64,000 bases of DNA from Lentzea waywayandensis. GTDB taxonomy: Bacteria; Actinomycetota; Actinomycetes; Mycobacteriales; Pseudonocardiaceae. The stretch covers positions 62,001-126,000 of the forward strand of contig NZ_FOYL01000016.1 in assembly GCF_900115955.1 (NCBI RefSeq). Reading direction: 5' to 3'. The first letter of the stretch is position 1; the number at the start of each line of letters is the position of its first letter. Both the position numbers and the translations under genes were made by a program. The notes beneath the pieces are model-generated. The model searched no databases, was not told the DNA's origin, and saw nothing but the letters and a program-made list of their open reading frames with translations. Shown here piece after piece: positions 25,985 through 37,003 of the stretch.

Positions 25985-27919
25985 TCAGAGACGGACGGGG
26001 TACACCGGCTCCGGCACCTTCGGGCTGATCCGGCCCTCGACGAAGATCCCGTGCCAGATCATGAAGCACAGCACGCTCCACAGCTGCCGGCTGCGGTCGA
26101 ACTGCTCGGACTTGTGCTCGGCGAGCAGGTCCAGCACCGCGTTCTTGTCGAGCAGGTGGCCGGTCTGCGAGTCGTTGATGATCCCGCGAGCCCAGTCGTA
26201 CATCTCAGCGCGCAACCAGTGCCGGATGGGCACCGGGAACCCGAGCTTGGGCCGGTTCAGCACGTGCGCCGGAATGATCTTCGCCAACGCCTTGCGCAGC
26301 GCGTACTTGGTCGTACCCTCGGTCAGCTTCTGGTCGAGCGGCACCTCGGACGCGACCCGGAACACCTCGGGGTCGAGGAACGGCACCCGCAGCTCGATCG
26401 AGTTCGCCATGGTCACCTTGTCGGCCTTGACCAGGATGTCGCCGCGCAACCACGTGTAGAGGTCGATGTGCTGCATGCGCGCGACCGGATCCCAGTCCTC
26501 CGACTCGCGGTACCAGGGCGCCGTGACGTCCTGGAAACCAATCCCCTCGACATACCCGGGGAACACCGCACGCACCTGCGCATCACTGAAGTTGCGCGCG
26601 TTGCCGTAGTACCGCTCCTCCAGCCGAAGCGCCCCACGCCGCAACAGGTCCTTGCCGCGCACACCCTCCGGAATGGACTTGGACACAGCGCCCATCAACT
26701 TCCGAACGCCGCCAGGCACCTTCTCAAAGGGCGCCAACGACAACGGCTCGTGGTAGATCACGTACCCGCCGAACAGCTCGTCCGCACCCTCGCCAGACAG
26801 CACAGCCTTGACGTACTTACGCGCTTCCTTCGCGATGAAGTACAACGGCACCAACGCCGGGTCCGCCACCGGGTCGTCGAGGTACCAGAGGATGAGCGGC
26901 AGCTCCTCCATCATCTCGTCGGCAGACACGGTCCGAACGACATGCCGCACCCCGATGGCCGCCGCAGTCTCCGCGGCAACATCGACCTCCGAGTACCCAT
27001 CACGATCAAACCCGCTGGTGAACGCGATGAGGTTCGGGTTGTGCTGCTTCGCCAACGTAGCCGTGGCCGTGGAGTCGATCCCGCCAGAGAGAAACGCGCC
27101 GACAGTGACATCGGGGTCAGAAATCATGTGCTTGGCCACCGAGTCACGCATCACCTCGGCAATGCGCTCGTGCAGCGCCTCAGCCTCGTGCGCCCCGTTG
27201 ACCGGCCGAGGCGAGAACACGGGCTTGAAGTACCGGTTGAACAGCACCTGCCCACCCGGCGACACCTTGAACGACGTCCCGGACTCCACCCGCCGAATCG
27301 CCTTGTGCAGCGACTCGGGCTCAGGCACGTACTGCAACACCAGGTAGTGCTGCAAGGCAGTCTGATCGAGCTCCTGACTGATCCCGAGAATCCCAGTGAG
27401 CTGCAACAGGCTCTTCTTCTCGGACGAGAACCCGACCCCACCGGGCCCAGCGGCCCAGTACAACGGCTTGATCCCAAACGGATCGCGAGCGCCAAAGACA
27501 ACCCGCTCCTGCGCGTCCCAGATCATGAACGCGAACATGCCGCGCAACATCTTGACCCAGTCAGCCCCAAGGTAGTGATAACCAGCAACGATGGCCTCGC
27601 CATCACCCTTGGTCTTGAACTGCGCGCCGAACTTCCGCATGAGCTCCGCGCGAAGCTCCTTGTAGTTGTAGATCTCGCCGTTGAAGTTCAACGTGTACCG
27701 CGTCGGGTTCTCCGGCGGCCCCCACACCAGCGGCTGATGCGAGTGCTCAAGATCGATAAAACCAAGCCGGTTGAACCCGTAGACAACCTCGGCGTCAGCC
27801 CAGGTGTCCTGCTCGTCGGGCCCACGGTGCCGCTGGCAGCGCAGTGCTGCGGCCACAGAGGCGCGCGCGGAGACCGCAGCTGCTTCGGTGGAACAGATGA
27901 GTCCGAGCACTCCGCACAC
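25985..27919 (-). CDS. asnB: Asparagine synthase (glutamine-hydrolysing), 644 aa
   Basis: The N-terminal class II glutaminase begins with Cys2 (MCGVLGLICS), the nucleophile freed by Met removal; it releases ammonia that the C-terminal synthase adds to activated aspartate. Seen: QRHRGPDEQDTW, NGEIYN, and the PP-loop AFLSGGIDSTA. The open frame extends to 28042, but only the GTG at 27919 leaves Cys at position 2, and GAGGTG lies upstream, so the start is firm. Length is typical of the actinobacterial AsnB group. Single gene; repeat copy 3 lies upstream. Confidence 0.93.
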   Translation of the reverse strand: MCGVLGLICSTEAAAVSARASVAAALRCQRHRGPDEQDTWADAEVVYGFNRLGFIDLEHSHQPLVWGPPENPTRYTLNFNGEIYNYKELRAELMRKFGAQFKTKGDGEAIVAGYHYLGADWVKMLRGMFAFMIWDAQERVVFGARDPFGIKPLYWAAGPGGVGFSSEKKSLLQLTGILGISQELDQTALQHYLVLQYVPEPESLHKAIRRVESGTSFKVSPGGQVLFNRYFKPVFSPRPVNGAHEAEALHERIAEVMRDSVAKHMISDPDVTVGAFLSGGIDSTATATLAKQHNPNLIAFTSGFDRDGYSEVDVAAETAAAIGVRHVVRTVSADEMMEELPLILWYLDDPVADPALVPLYFIAKEARKYVKAVLSGEGADELFGGYVIYHEPLSLAPFEKVPGGVRKLMGAVSKSIPEGVRGKDLLRRGALRLEERYYGNARNFSDAQVRAVFPGYVEGIGFQDVTAPWYRESEDWDPVARMQHIDLYTWLRGDILVKADKVTMANSIELRVPFLDPEVFRVASEVPLDQKLTEGTTKYALRKALAKIIPAHVLNRPKLGFPVPIRHWLRAEMYDWARGIINDSQTGHLLDKNAVLDLLAEHKSEQFDRSRQLWSVLCFMIWHGIFVEGRISPKVPEPVYPVRL

Positions 27920-28039
27920 GTGAAATCGCACCTCGTAGCTAGCTGTTGCTGAAATCCCAGTATGCCGAAGCCGGGATCGGACATTCTCCGCAGCCTGAAG
28001 ACGCCTGAGTAACCAGTCAGGTTCACCGCCACGCCCACT

Positions 28040-28397
28040 CACCGCGAAGCCGAAGGCGAGCCGTCCTTACCGAGCGAGCCAGGCGGTGGGGTCCCGTCAC
28101 GAGTCGCGCCATAGCTCTTGCTGCATGCAGGTAGGGGTGTCAACTCGACACGCTTTTCGTCGAGTTGACACCCCTACCTGCATGTGGCCCGCTCTTGGTG
28201 CGGCTCGTGACGGGACCCCACCGCCAACGCACCCCAACTACGAAACAGGCAGCCGCCCAAAGCAACAGGCGTGCCATCAACCCGCAGGCGGCGCCACCCC
28301 CCGATCAGATTGCCGGGGGTCTGGGGGCAGAGCCCCCAGGGGAAGCACGCAACCGCAACGTCGCCGCCCGCACGGTGACCACCCGACAAACCCGCGG
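28040..28397 (+). repeat. Dispersed repeat copy 3 (short tandem array)
   Basis: Same lead, 144-base hairpin (28082-28225), spacer and small hairpin (28321-28339, loop AGA) as copies 1 and 2, then only about three 15-bp units. Identity to copy 2 stops at about 28397. A separate intrinsic terminator (28408-28437) then lies between the repeat and the pdxH stop, unlike the other two copies, which reach their gene directly. Confidence 0.85.
28082..28225 (+). other. 144-base near-perfect hairpin, copy 3
   Basis: Inner arms 28124-28149 and 28159-28184 are perfectly complementary although they differ from copy 1 at arm positions 7, 9, 14, 21, 22 and 23. The loop ACGCTTTTC (28150-28158) and the internal loops are the same as in copy 1. 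Confidence 0.85.
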
Positions 28398-28407
28398 ACA
28401 CGCAAAA

Positions 28408-28437
28408 GGGGCGCCTCCCGCCCACAGGAGACGCCCC
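28408..28437 (-). terminator. Intrinsic terminator of pdxH
   Basis: Stem GGGGCGCCTCC / GGAGACGCCCC with one mismatch and an 8-base loop, preceded on the plus strand by AAAA, which gives TTTT after the hairpin on the minus strand. It lies 14 bases after the pdxH stop. Confidence 0.85.
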
Positions 28438-28450
28438 ATCCGCAAAAGCC

Positions 28451-29107
28451 CTACGGAGCAACCCGCTCCAACGACCACCCGTCCCGACCATCCCGGAACC
28501 GCAGCCGATCATGCATCCGATCCCGCCGCCCCTGCCAGAACTCGACCTCCTCAGGCCGAATCCGCCACCCACCCCAATGCGGCGGCACAGGAATCTTCTC
28601 GGTATCGGCAAACTGCCGCTCGATCTTGTGCAGAGCAGAATCCAAAGTGGACCGCCCAGTGACAACCCGGGACTGAGGCGAAGCCCAGGCCCCGATCTGC
28701 GACCCACGGGGCCGGGAGTTCCAGTACTCGGCGGTCTCCACCGGCCCGACCTTCTCCACAACCCCACGAACATGCGCCTGCCGCTGCATCGCGAACCACG
28801 GGAACGTGGCCGACGCGTAGCGAGTAGCCATCAGATCGTGCGACTTGTTGGACGTGTAGTTGGTGAAGAACACCAGCCCACGTACGTCCAGCCCCTTCGC
28901 CAGCACGGTCCGCGACGAAGGCCGGCCCTTCACGTCGGTGGTCGCGAGCACCATGGCGTTGGGCTCGGCAAGACCAGCGTTGGTCGCGTCGTCCAGCCAC
29001 AGCTGGAGCTGTTCGTGCCAGGTGGCGGCAAGCTCCGACTCGCTGAGCGAGCCCTGCTCGTAGGACACGCGCATCGCCGGTAGTGCGATGTTCGTGGTCT
29101 CCGTCAT
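28451..29107 (-). CDS. pdxH: Pyridoxamine 5'-phosphate oxidase, 218 aa
   Basis: FMN enzyme that oxidises pyridoxine/pyridoxamine 5'-phosphate to pyridoxal 5'-phosphate, the last step of vitamin B6 formation and salvage. Seen: the FMN region GRPSSRTVLAKGLDVRGLVF, FTNYTSNKSHDL, RGSQIGAWASPQS and the C-terminal PPHWGGWRIRPEEVEFWQG, followed by RRDRMHDRLRF. Length is typical. GGAGG about seven bases before the ATG. Single gene with its own terminator. Confidence 0.95.
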   Translation of the reverse strand: MTETTNIALPAMRVSYEQGSLSESELAATWHEQLQLWLDDATNAGLAEPNAMVLATTDVKGRPSSRTVLAKGLDVRGLVFFTNYTSNKSHDLMATRYASATFPWFAMQRQAHVRGVVEKVGPVETAEYWNSRPRGSQIGAWASPQSRVVTGRSTLDSALHKIERQFADTEKIPVPPHWGGWRIRPEEVEFWQGRRDRMHDRLRFRDGRDGWSLERVAP

Positions 29108-29262
29108 CGGCGAACCTCCAAGCGGCGGCAGAACTCGTGGTCCCTGGACCCGCGACCATACGCACGGCGAACGGATACCGAAACCGCCTGCGCGGTGATG
29201 ACCACCACCTGAACGGTGACTGTCCGTGCAAAGAACAGTTCTGGATCGAGTCCGTGATCGAG

Positions 29263-29964
29263 TCAGATGGCATCGAGCACGCGTGTGACGGTGACCACGT
29301 CATCACCCAGTGCGGTGGCAAGGGTTCCGCCTGCTGCCAACGGAACGACGCTCCACCACTCCCCGCCGTCCGAACCGCGCTCCACCGAGTCCAGCACCAC
29401 CTCGGTGCCGACGACCCGCTTGCCCGCCAGCCCGGCGGACGACGCGTCGACCGAGGGGTCACCGACGACCAGCTGCTGGTGCAACAACGGCTTGCCACAA
29501 CGGGTTGCGCGCACCGTCGAGGACAACGTGCCCGGCTTCTCATCGGCCCGGCCGAGCACCAGGACCTCGCGGGTTCGCAACTGTGCGTGACCGTCCAATT
29601 CGGCCTCCACCACTGCGGTGTGGCGCGCACGGCTCGTCACGACCGTCGGTTCCGGCAGGTAGGACACGGTTCCCTCGACCAAGAACCGCACGACGGACGA
29701 AGAAACCGCACCGGACGAGCCAGGCAGCAACAGAGTCGCCGCAACACCTCGAAGCTCAAGCGAGGCTCCAGGACCGACTTCGACGGTCAGGGACAACGAA
29801 TCGCCGCCCAACGGTGCCGTCACCGAGGAAACCAGGTGCACCAAGGCAACCGGCCCCACCCGCCGGTGCGGCACCAATGTCAACGGTGTCATCGACCGCA
29901 GAACTCGCACGACACTGTTGCCGTGCGAGTCCAACGAAACCACGAGCCGAGCCGACGCCTTCAC
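29263..29964 (-). CDS. ureD: Urease accessory protein UreD, 233 aa
   Basis: Last gene of the urease operon. Scaffold that binds apo-urease and, with UreF and UreG, forms the nickel-delivery complex. Typical UreD pattern: TPLTLVPHRR near the start, then LTVEVGPGASLELRGVAATLLLP as the beta-helix core and QLVVGDPSVDA later. Actinobacterial UreD is short (about 210-240 aa), which fits. Starts 19 bases after the ureG stop. Confidence 0.85.
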   Translation of the reverse strand: MKASARLVVSLDSHGNSVVRVLRSMTPLTLVPHRRVGPVALVHLVSSVTAPLGGDSLSLTVEVGPGASLELRGVAATLLLPGSSGAVSSSVVRFLVEGTVSYLPEPTVVTSRARHTAVVEAELDGHAQLRTREVLVLGRADEKPGTLSSTVRATRCGKPLLHQQLVVGDPSVDASSAGLAGKRVVGTEVVLDSVERGSDGGEWWSVVPLAAGGTLATALGDDVVTVTRVLDAI

Positions 29965-29983
29965 AGAACCGCCTCCACCGCCG

Positions 29984-30646
29984 TCACAGCTGGGCCAGCA
30001 CCCACTTCGCGACCTCAGGCGCGTCCGGCGTCTCGACCAACGACTGCGCGATGACCGGCAGCTCCCCGCGCATCCGGTGCGCGTCGGAGATCATCACGTC
30101 CATGTCCGCGCCCACGTACGGCGCGAGGTCGATCTTGTTGATGACCAGCAGGTCAGCGGTCGTGACTCCTGGCCCACCCTTGCGCGGCACCTTGTCCCCG
30201 CCGGCCACGTCGACCACGAAGATCTGCGCGTCGACCAGCCCGCGCGAGAACACCGCGGTCAGGTTGTCGCCGCCGCTCTCGATGATCACCAGATCCAACG
30301 ACGAGTGCCGGTGCTCCAACCGCTCCACCGCGTCGAGGTTCGCGGTGATGTCGTCCCGGATCGCGGTGTGCGGGCAGCACCCGGTCTGCACGGCCTCGAT
30401 GCGCGACGGGTCCAGCACCCCGGCCCGCCGCAGGAAGTCCGCGTCCTCGGTCGTGTAGATGTCGTTGGTGACGACCGCCAACTCCAACTGAGAACCCAAA
30501 GCGCGACACAAAGCAGCGGTCAGCGCGGTCTTGCCACTCCCCACCGGCCCGCCGATGCCGATGCGCGGCGCGGCTCCGTGGTGGTGATCATGCGGGTCGG
30601 GCCCGTGGTTAGCTCCCAAAGAGACGCACCCCTTCACGTCGAACAT
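29984..30646 (-). CDS. ureG: Urease accessory GTPase UreG, 220 aa
   Basis: SIMIBI-class GTPase that powers nickel insertion into urease. Seen: P-loop GGPVGSGKTALTAAL, the metal-binding CPH motif (TGCCPHTAIRDD), ESGGDNLTAVFSRGL, FVVDVAGGDKVPRKGGPG and NKIDLAPYVGAD. The N terminus is His-rich (HGPDPHDHHHG), likely nickel-binding and possibly making up for the absent UreE. The start is uncertain: ATG 30646 overlaps ureF by 38 bases; a TTG at 30619 with GAAGGGG upstream would give 211 aa. Confidence 0.92.
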   Translation of the reverse strand: MFDVKGCVSLGANHGPDPHDHHHGAAPRIGIGGPVGSGKTALTAALCRALGSQLELAVVTNDIYTTEDADFLRRAGVLDPSRIEAVQTGCCPHTAIRDDITANLDAVERLEHRHSSLDLVIIESGGDNLTAVFSRGLVDAQIFVVDVAGGDKVPRKGGPGVTTADLLVINKIDLAPYVGADMDVMISDAHRMRGELPVIAQSLVETPDAPEVAKWVLAQL

Positions 30647-31216
30647 GTGCCTCGGCCAGAAGATCCAAGGCAGGCGAACCCAACGCAGGCAGTTCCTTGC
30701 AGGCCTGCGAAGCAACGTCTTCCACAGCAAGCGAAGCCACGATCGCGTTGACCCCGAACGGATCCAGCCCCAGCAACCGCACAGCCGCCGACGCCGGCCC
30801 GCTGACAGCAAGATAGGCGCAGGTCAGAGCAGCTTCATAAGCCTCACCGACCAGCACTCCGATCACCAACGGCTGATGCGGGTCGCGAGGCAACGCCTCC
30901 AACCGGGCAGAGGGCCAGGCACGGCGAGCCGCCCGGAGCATCCCCCGCCCCTGCGCCCGCGACGCCGAACGCTGAGCAGGAGAAGGCGTACGAGCGTCCA
31001 GCTCCGCGTCCAACAGATCAAGATCCTCGCCACGAGCCGCAGCAGCCGCGAACCCGGCGGCCAACAGCCCGGCACCGAGCAACCGCCCGTGCAGGAACGA
31101 CCGCAGCGAAGGCTCGTCCACGACCAACCCGCGCGCGGCAGCCTCCTCCAGCCCACCGGAGTGCACGTGGCCACCACCGGGGAACCGGGAGTCGGCGAGG
31201 ATCAGCGCGGTCAGCA

Positions 31217-31217
<1 letters not shown>
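30609..31217 (-). CDS. ureF: Urease accessory protein UreF, 202 aa
   Basis: All-helical protein that activates the UreG-UreD complex. Seen: LILADSRFPGGGHVHSGGLE at the start (family signature D-S-x-x-P-G-G-x-x-H-S), and SAAVRLLGLDPFGVNAIVA in the second half. ATG overlaps the ureC stop by one base, and its 3' end overlaps ureG, so the genes are translationally coupled. Confidence 0.92.
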
Positions 31218-32895
<1,678 letters not shown>

Positions 32896-32899
<4 letters not shown>

Positions 32900-33495
32900 C
32901 GCTGCAACCCCCTGACGATCCTCAAGCCTGCCAGCGGAACCAGCGTGACCTCGCGCTCGACGCCCGGCTCGAACCGCACGGCCGTGCCCGCCGGGATGTC
33001 CAGGCGGTAGCCGAACGCGGCCTCGCGGTCGAAGGACAGCCCCGTGTTGACCGAGGCGAAGTGGAAGTGCGACCCGACCTGGACGGGCCGGTCGGCGACG
33101 TTCACGACGACCATCGTCACGCGCGGCCGTCCCGGGTTCAGCTCGACGGGCTCGGAGCCGACGACCACCTCACCCGGCGCCGGACCTGCTGACGGCGCGA
33201 TCGGGTGGTGCACGGTGACGAGCTTCGTTCCGTCCGGGAAGGTCGCCTCCGCCTGCACCGAGTCGATCATCTCCGGCACGCCGCGCATGACCTGCTCCGG
33301 TGCGAGGACCGTGCGGCCGCTCTCCATGAGCTCGCTGACCGTGCGGCCGTCCCGCGCGCCTTCCAGCACGTGGTCGGTGATCAACGCGACGGCCTCGGGG
33401 TAGTTGAGCAGCACCCCGCGTTCGAGCCTCCGCCGCGCCACGTCAGCGGCGACGTGCACGAGGAGCTTGTCCCGTTCATGCGGCGTCAGATGCAC
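32896..33495 (-). CDS. ureAB: Fused urease gamma-beta subunit, 199 aa
   Basis: Residues 1-100 are UreA (MHLTPHERDKLLVHVAADVA, LNYPEAVALI, GRTVSELMESG) and residues about 105-199 are UreB (GEVVVGSEPVELNPGRPRV, VADRPVQVGSHFHFASVN, RLDIPAGTAVRFEPG). Gene fusion of the two small subunits is known in Helicobacter and some actinobacteria. Heads the operon ureAB-C-F-G-D; no ureE is present, as in mycobacteria. The promoter must lie in the 144 bases between it and the divergent ABC gene. Confidence 0.95.
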
Positions 33496-33639
33496 CCGGC
33501 TGTTCTAACACGCGAAAGCGGGCTATCGCGGAGTGGAAACACGGCCGAAACACGACCGCGTGTCCACCGACCGGTTGACAACCGGGGTCAGCGGTGCGGT
33601 CGTCCCGCGAGAACCCCTCGAAAACGCAGGATTCTCCCC

Positions 33640-34464
33640 ATGAACGCGATCCGAGTGAGGGGCCTCAAGAAGGCCTACAAGGACCACCAGGCGGTGGCAG
33701 GGGTGGACCTCGACGTCGCCCGCGGTGAGGTCTTCGCGGTGCTCGGCCCGAACGGCGCCGGCAAGACCACCAGCGTCGAGATCCTGGAGGGTCACCGCGA
33801 CCGGGACGCGGGCGAGGTCAGCGTGCTGGGCGTCGACCCGGCCAAGGGCGGCCGGGAGTGGCGTTCGAAGCTCGGCATCGTCCTGCAGAGCGCGACCGAC
33901 GCCGCCACGCTGACGGTGCGCGAGGCCGTGCACCACTACGCCAGGTACTACGCGAACCCGCGTGACCCGGAAGAGGTCATCGACCTCGTCGGGCTCACCG
34001 AGAAGGCCAAGTCCCGCGGCAGCACGCTCTCCGGTGGTCAGCGACGCCGCCTGGACGTGGCGCTCGGCATCATCGGCCGTCCGGAACTGATGTTCCTGGA
34101 CGAGCCGACCACCGGCTTCGACCCCGAGGCGCGCCGCCAGTTCTGGAGCCTGATCAAGCGGCTGGCCGCCGAGGGCACCACGATCCTGCTGACCACGCAC
34201 TACCTGGACGAGGCCGAGGCGCTCGCCGACCGCGTGGCGGTGCTCGCGGGCGGCCGGATCGTCGCCGAGGGCGCGCCGCAGACGCTCGGCGGCCGGGCTC
34301 ACGCCGACGCGACCGTGCGCTGGCTCTCCGACCGGGGCTACCAGGAGATTCGCACCTCCGAGCCCACCAAGACGATCGCCGAGCTGTCGAGGCACGGCGA
34401 GCTCGCCGAACTCACCGTCACCCGCCCGTCGCTGGAAGACGTCTACCTGGAGCTGATCGCGTGA
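33640..34464 (+). CDS. ABC transporter ATP-binding protein, 274 aa
   Basis: Walker A LGPNGAGKTTSVEIL, signature TLSGGQRRRLDVAL, Walker B LMFLDEPTTGFDP, H-loop TTHYLDEAEAL. Of the drug-exporter DrrA/LnrL type. ATG 33640 begins the canonical MNAIRVRGLKKAY; the longer open frame from 33205 runs back across ureAB. TTGACA at 33575-33580 is a good -35, the -10 is poor. First gene of a four-gene operon with a permease and a two-component system. Confidence 0.9.
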   Translation: MNAIRVRGLKKAYKDHQAVAGVDLDVARGEVFAVLGPNGAGKTTSVEILEGHRDRDAGEVSVLGVDPAKGGREWRSKLGIVLQSATDAATLTVREAVHHYARYYANPRDPEEVIDLVGLTEKAKSRGSTLSGGQRRRLDVALGIIGRPELMFLDEPTTGFDPEARRQFWSLIKRLAAEGTTILLTTHYLDEAEALADRVAVLAGGRIVAEGAPQTLGGRAHADATVRWLSDRGYQEIRTSEPTKTIAELSRHGELAELTVTRPSLEDVYLELIA

Positions 34465-35258
34465 CCACCGCAACGTTGCCCGGAACCCTGTCACTCGGTC
34501 TCGCGAGGGGTGCGACCGAGCTGCGGGAGTTCTTCCGGCAGAAGGAAAACCTCATCTTCACGATCTCGTTGCCGGCGCTGCTGATGCTGTTGCTCGGCAC
34601 CGTGTACGTGCGCGAGGCCGCCGCCGGCCAGATGTTCGCGGCCAGCATGATCGGCGCCGGCATCATCTCGACGTCGTTCGTCGGGCTCGGCATGAGCGTC
34701 GTGGCCGACCGTGAGGACGGCACGCTCAAGCGCCTGCGCGGCACGCCGATGCCGTTCACGTCCTACTTCATCGGCAAGATCGTCCTGGTCTTCGTGTCGA
34801 GCCTGTTCGAGGCCGCGCTGCTGATGGTCGTGGCCGTGTGGCGGTTCGACGTCGAGCTGCCGTCGAGTGCGGAGAAGTGGCTGACGTTCGCCTGGGTGTT
34901 CACGCTCGGCGTCATCTCGTGCTCGCTGATCGGTGTGGCGCTGAGCGCGATCGCGAAGTCCACCCGGAACGCCGCGGGCGTGCTGAACCTGCCGTACATC
35001 GTGCTGCAGTTCCTCAGCGGTGTTTTCATCGCGCAGACGATGCTGCCGGAGTCGCTGCGCACGGTGGGTTCGCTCTTCCCGCTGAAGTGGGTGTGTCAGG
35101 GTTTCCGGTCGGTGTTCGCGCTGAACGACGGCTACGCGGTGATGGAGGCGGCGGGATCATGGGAGCTCGGCAAGATCGCGCTGGTGCTGGGAGCGTGGAC
35201 GATCGTGGGCCTGGTGCTCGTCAGCAGGACTTTCAAGTGGAGCAACACCAGTCGCTGA
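34461..35258 (+). CDS. ABC-2 type permease, 265 aa
   Basis: Six hydrophobic segments; VVADREDGTLKRLRGTPMPF is the coupling helix typical of ABC-2 drug exporters. GTG start overlaps the ATPase stop. Its end overlaps the kinase gene by 22 bases. Together with the ATPase it probably exports a lipophilic or cell-wall-active compound sensed by the kinase. Confidence 0.88.
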   Translation: MTTATLPGTLSLGLARGATELREFFRQKENLIFTISLPALLMLLLGTVYVREAAAGQMFAASMIGAGIISTSFVGLGMSVVADREDGTLKRLRGTPMPFTSYFIGKIVLVFVSSLFEAALLMVVAVWRFDVELPSSAEKWLTFAWVFTLGVISCSLIGVALSAIAKSTRNAAGVLNLPYIVLQFLSGVFIAQTMLPESLRTVGSLFPLKWVCQGFRSVFALNDGYAVMEAAGSWELGKIALVLGAWTIVGLVLVSRTFKWSNTSR

Positions 35259-36292
35259 TCACCTGGTACGTGCTGTTCGCGATCACCCAGGCCACCGCGC
35301 TCGTGCTGATCCTGATCGACAACAACACCCTCGCCGACCGGCTGTCGGCGGCGGGGTTGTTGTCCTTGAACGGCCTGTGGTTCCTGTTCTACGGCAAGAA
35401 GCTGGTCACGAGCGGGGACGACGACTGGCACGGGTTGATCTACGCGGCCGGCTCGCTCGCCACGTTCGCCCCGGCGGTCTGGTTCAGCGGCAACGCGACC
35501 TTCGCCCTGTTCGGCCTGGTCCCGCAGATCTACATGGTCCTGCCGGTCGCGTGGGCGTTCTGGCCGATGGCGCTGTTCGTGTTCACGCCGCAGATCCTGA
35601 CCTGGGCCGCGGGTGCCGTGCCCGCGCTGCCGTGGCCGGCCGCATTGTTGATCATCGCCTTCTCCCAGGCGTTCGGCTGGGCGATCAGCCGCATGTCCGA
35701 GCAGAGCAGGCAACGCGCCGAGCTGCTCCACCGGATCGAGGCGCTCACCATCGAGGCCGAACGGGCCCGCTGGGCTGGCGAGATCCACGACACGCTGGCC
35801 CAGGGCTTCACGTCGATCATCACGCTGCTGCAGGGCGCGCAGCCCGACGTCGAGCTGGCGTTGCGGACGGCGCGGGAGAACCTCCGCGAGGCACGGGCCC
35901 TGGTCGCCTCCAACTCACCGTCGCCTTTGGACGGTTCGACGTTGGAGGACGCGTTGCGGCGGTTGGTGAACGGCGTGGAGCTGGAGTCCTCCTTCCGGGT
36001 CATCGGCGATCCGGTGGGCCTGCAGACCTCGGCCGAGGTGGTGCTGCTGCGGACCGTCCAGGAGGCGCTGACCAACGTCGCGCGGCACTCCGGGGCCTCG
36101 CGGGTCGACGTGGTGATGAGGTTCGACGAGGACGGCGTCTCGCTGGAGGTGCGCGACGACGGGCGCGGGTTCGGGGACGCGCCGGAGGGCTTCGGCCTGC
36201 GGGGCATGCGTGCGAGGCTGGAACAGGTGGGTGGGACGCTCTCGCTGTCTTCTGACGAGGGGGCGTCCGTGCTGGTGGAGGTGCCGCTGTGA
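35237..36292 (+). CDS. Sensor histidine kinase, NarL/DesK type, 351 aa
   Basis: Four to five membrane segments (about residues 8-150), a short coiled-coil, the HisKA_3 dimerisation box WAGEIHDTLAQGFTSIITLL with the phospho-acceptor His, and a compact HATPase domain (TVQEALTNVARHSGA, DDGRGFG, GFGLRGMRARLEQVGG). No extracytoplasmic sensor domain, so it probably senses within the membrane, as in intramembrane or lantibiotic-type kinases. GTG 35237 has AGGA seven bases upstream; the longer frame lies over the permease. Confidence 0.85.
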   Translation: MEQHQSLITWYVLFAITQATALVLILIDNNTLADRLSAAGLLSLNGLWFLFYGKKLVTSGDDDWHGLIYAAGSLATFAPAVWFSGNATFALFGLVPQIYMVLPVAWAFWPMALFVFTPQILTWAAGAVPALPWPAALLIIAFSQAFGWAISRMSEQSRQRAELLHRIEALTIEAERARWAGEIHDTLAQGFTSIITLLQGAQPDVELALRTARENLREARALVASNSPSPLDGSTLEDALRRLVNGVELESSFRVIGDPVGLQTSAEVVLLRTVQEALTNVARHSGASRVDVVMRFDEDGVSLEVRDDGRGFGDAPEGFGLRGMRARLEQVGGTLSLSSDEGASVLVEVPL

Positions 36293-36891
36293 TCAGGATT
36301 CTGCTGGTGGACGACCATCCCGTGGTGCGTCAGGGCTTGAAGGGAATGCTCGTCGCGGACGACCTGGAGGTCGTCGGTGATGCCGGTTCGGGCCAGGAGG
36401 CGATCGCTCAGGCCGCCCTGCTGAAGCCGGACGTCGTGCTGATGGACCTGCGAATGCCCGAAATGGACGGTGTGGCCGCCACCGCGAAGATCGCCGGAAC
36501 CGGGCCGCGCGTTCTGGTCCTCACGACGTACGAGACCGATTCGGACATTCTTCGCGCGGTCGAGGCCGGTGCGTCCGGGTACCTGCTCAAGGACTCGACG
36601 ACCGAGGACCTCATCGCGGCGATCCGTGCGGCGGCGCGCGGGGAGACCGTGCTGGCGCCGTCGATGGTCGCGAAGGTCGTCGGGCAGGTGCGCACTCCCC
36701 CTCTATCGGCACGCGAGGCCGAGGTGCTGAAGTTGGTGGCCAAGGGGATGTCCAACGTCGAGATCGGAAGGACGTTGTTCATCTCCGAGGCGACCGTGAA
36801 GACTCACCTGTTGCGGGTGTTCAACAAGCTCGGGGTGTCGGACCGCACAGCGGCGGTGACGACGGCGATGGATCGCGGCATGTTGCAGTGA
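36289..36891 (+). CDS. NarL/LuxR family response regulator, 200 aa
   Basis: The receiver domain has DDHP near the start, the phosphorylated Asp in DVVLMDLRMPEMDG, and the conserved Lys in GYLLKDS. The C-terminal LuxR helix-turn-helix reads LSAREAEVLKLVAKGMSNVE followed by ATVKTHLLRVFNKLGV. GTG start overlaps the kinase stop. It probably activates its own ABC operon. Confidence 0.93.
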   Translation: MIRILLVDDHPVVRQGLKGMLVADDLEVVGDAGSGQEAIAQAALLKPDVVLMDLRMPEMDGVAATAKIAGTGPRVLVLTTYETDSDILRAVEAGASGYLLKDSTTEDLIAAIRAAARGETVLAPSMVAKVVGQVRTPPLSAREAEVLKLVAKGMSNVEIGRTLFISEATVKTHLLRVFNKLGVSDRTAAVTTAMDRGMLQ

Positions 36892-37003
36892 CCCAGGACA
36901 CCCGGCTGTCACCTCCCGGCCACCGGCCTGCAACACTGTGAACTCCGGCAACGGCGCCGGTCAGGTCCCTGAAGCTCGTCAATCGCCCCGGAGGCGTGAC
37001 CAC

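Noticed and set aside
25985..28042. asnB read as a 685-aa protein or as part of a lasso-peptide cluster
   Set aside because: Only the GTG at 27919 gives the needed Cys2. No precursor peptide, B protein or transporter of a lasso cluster is adjacent.
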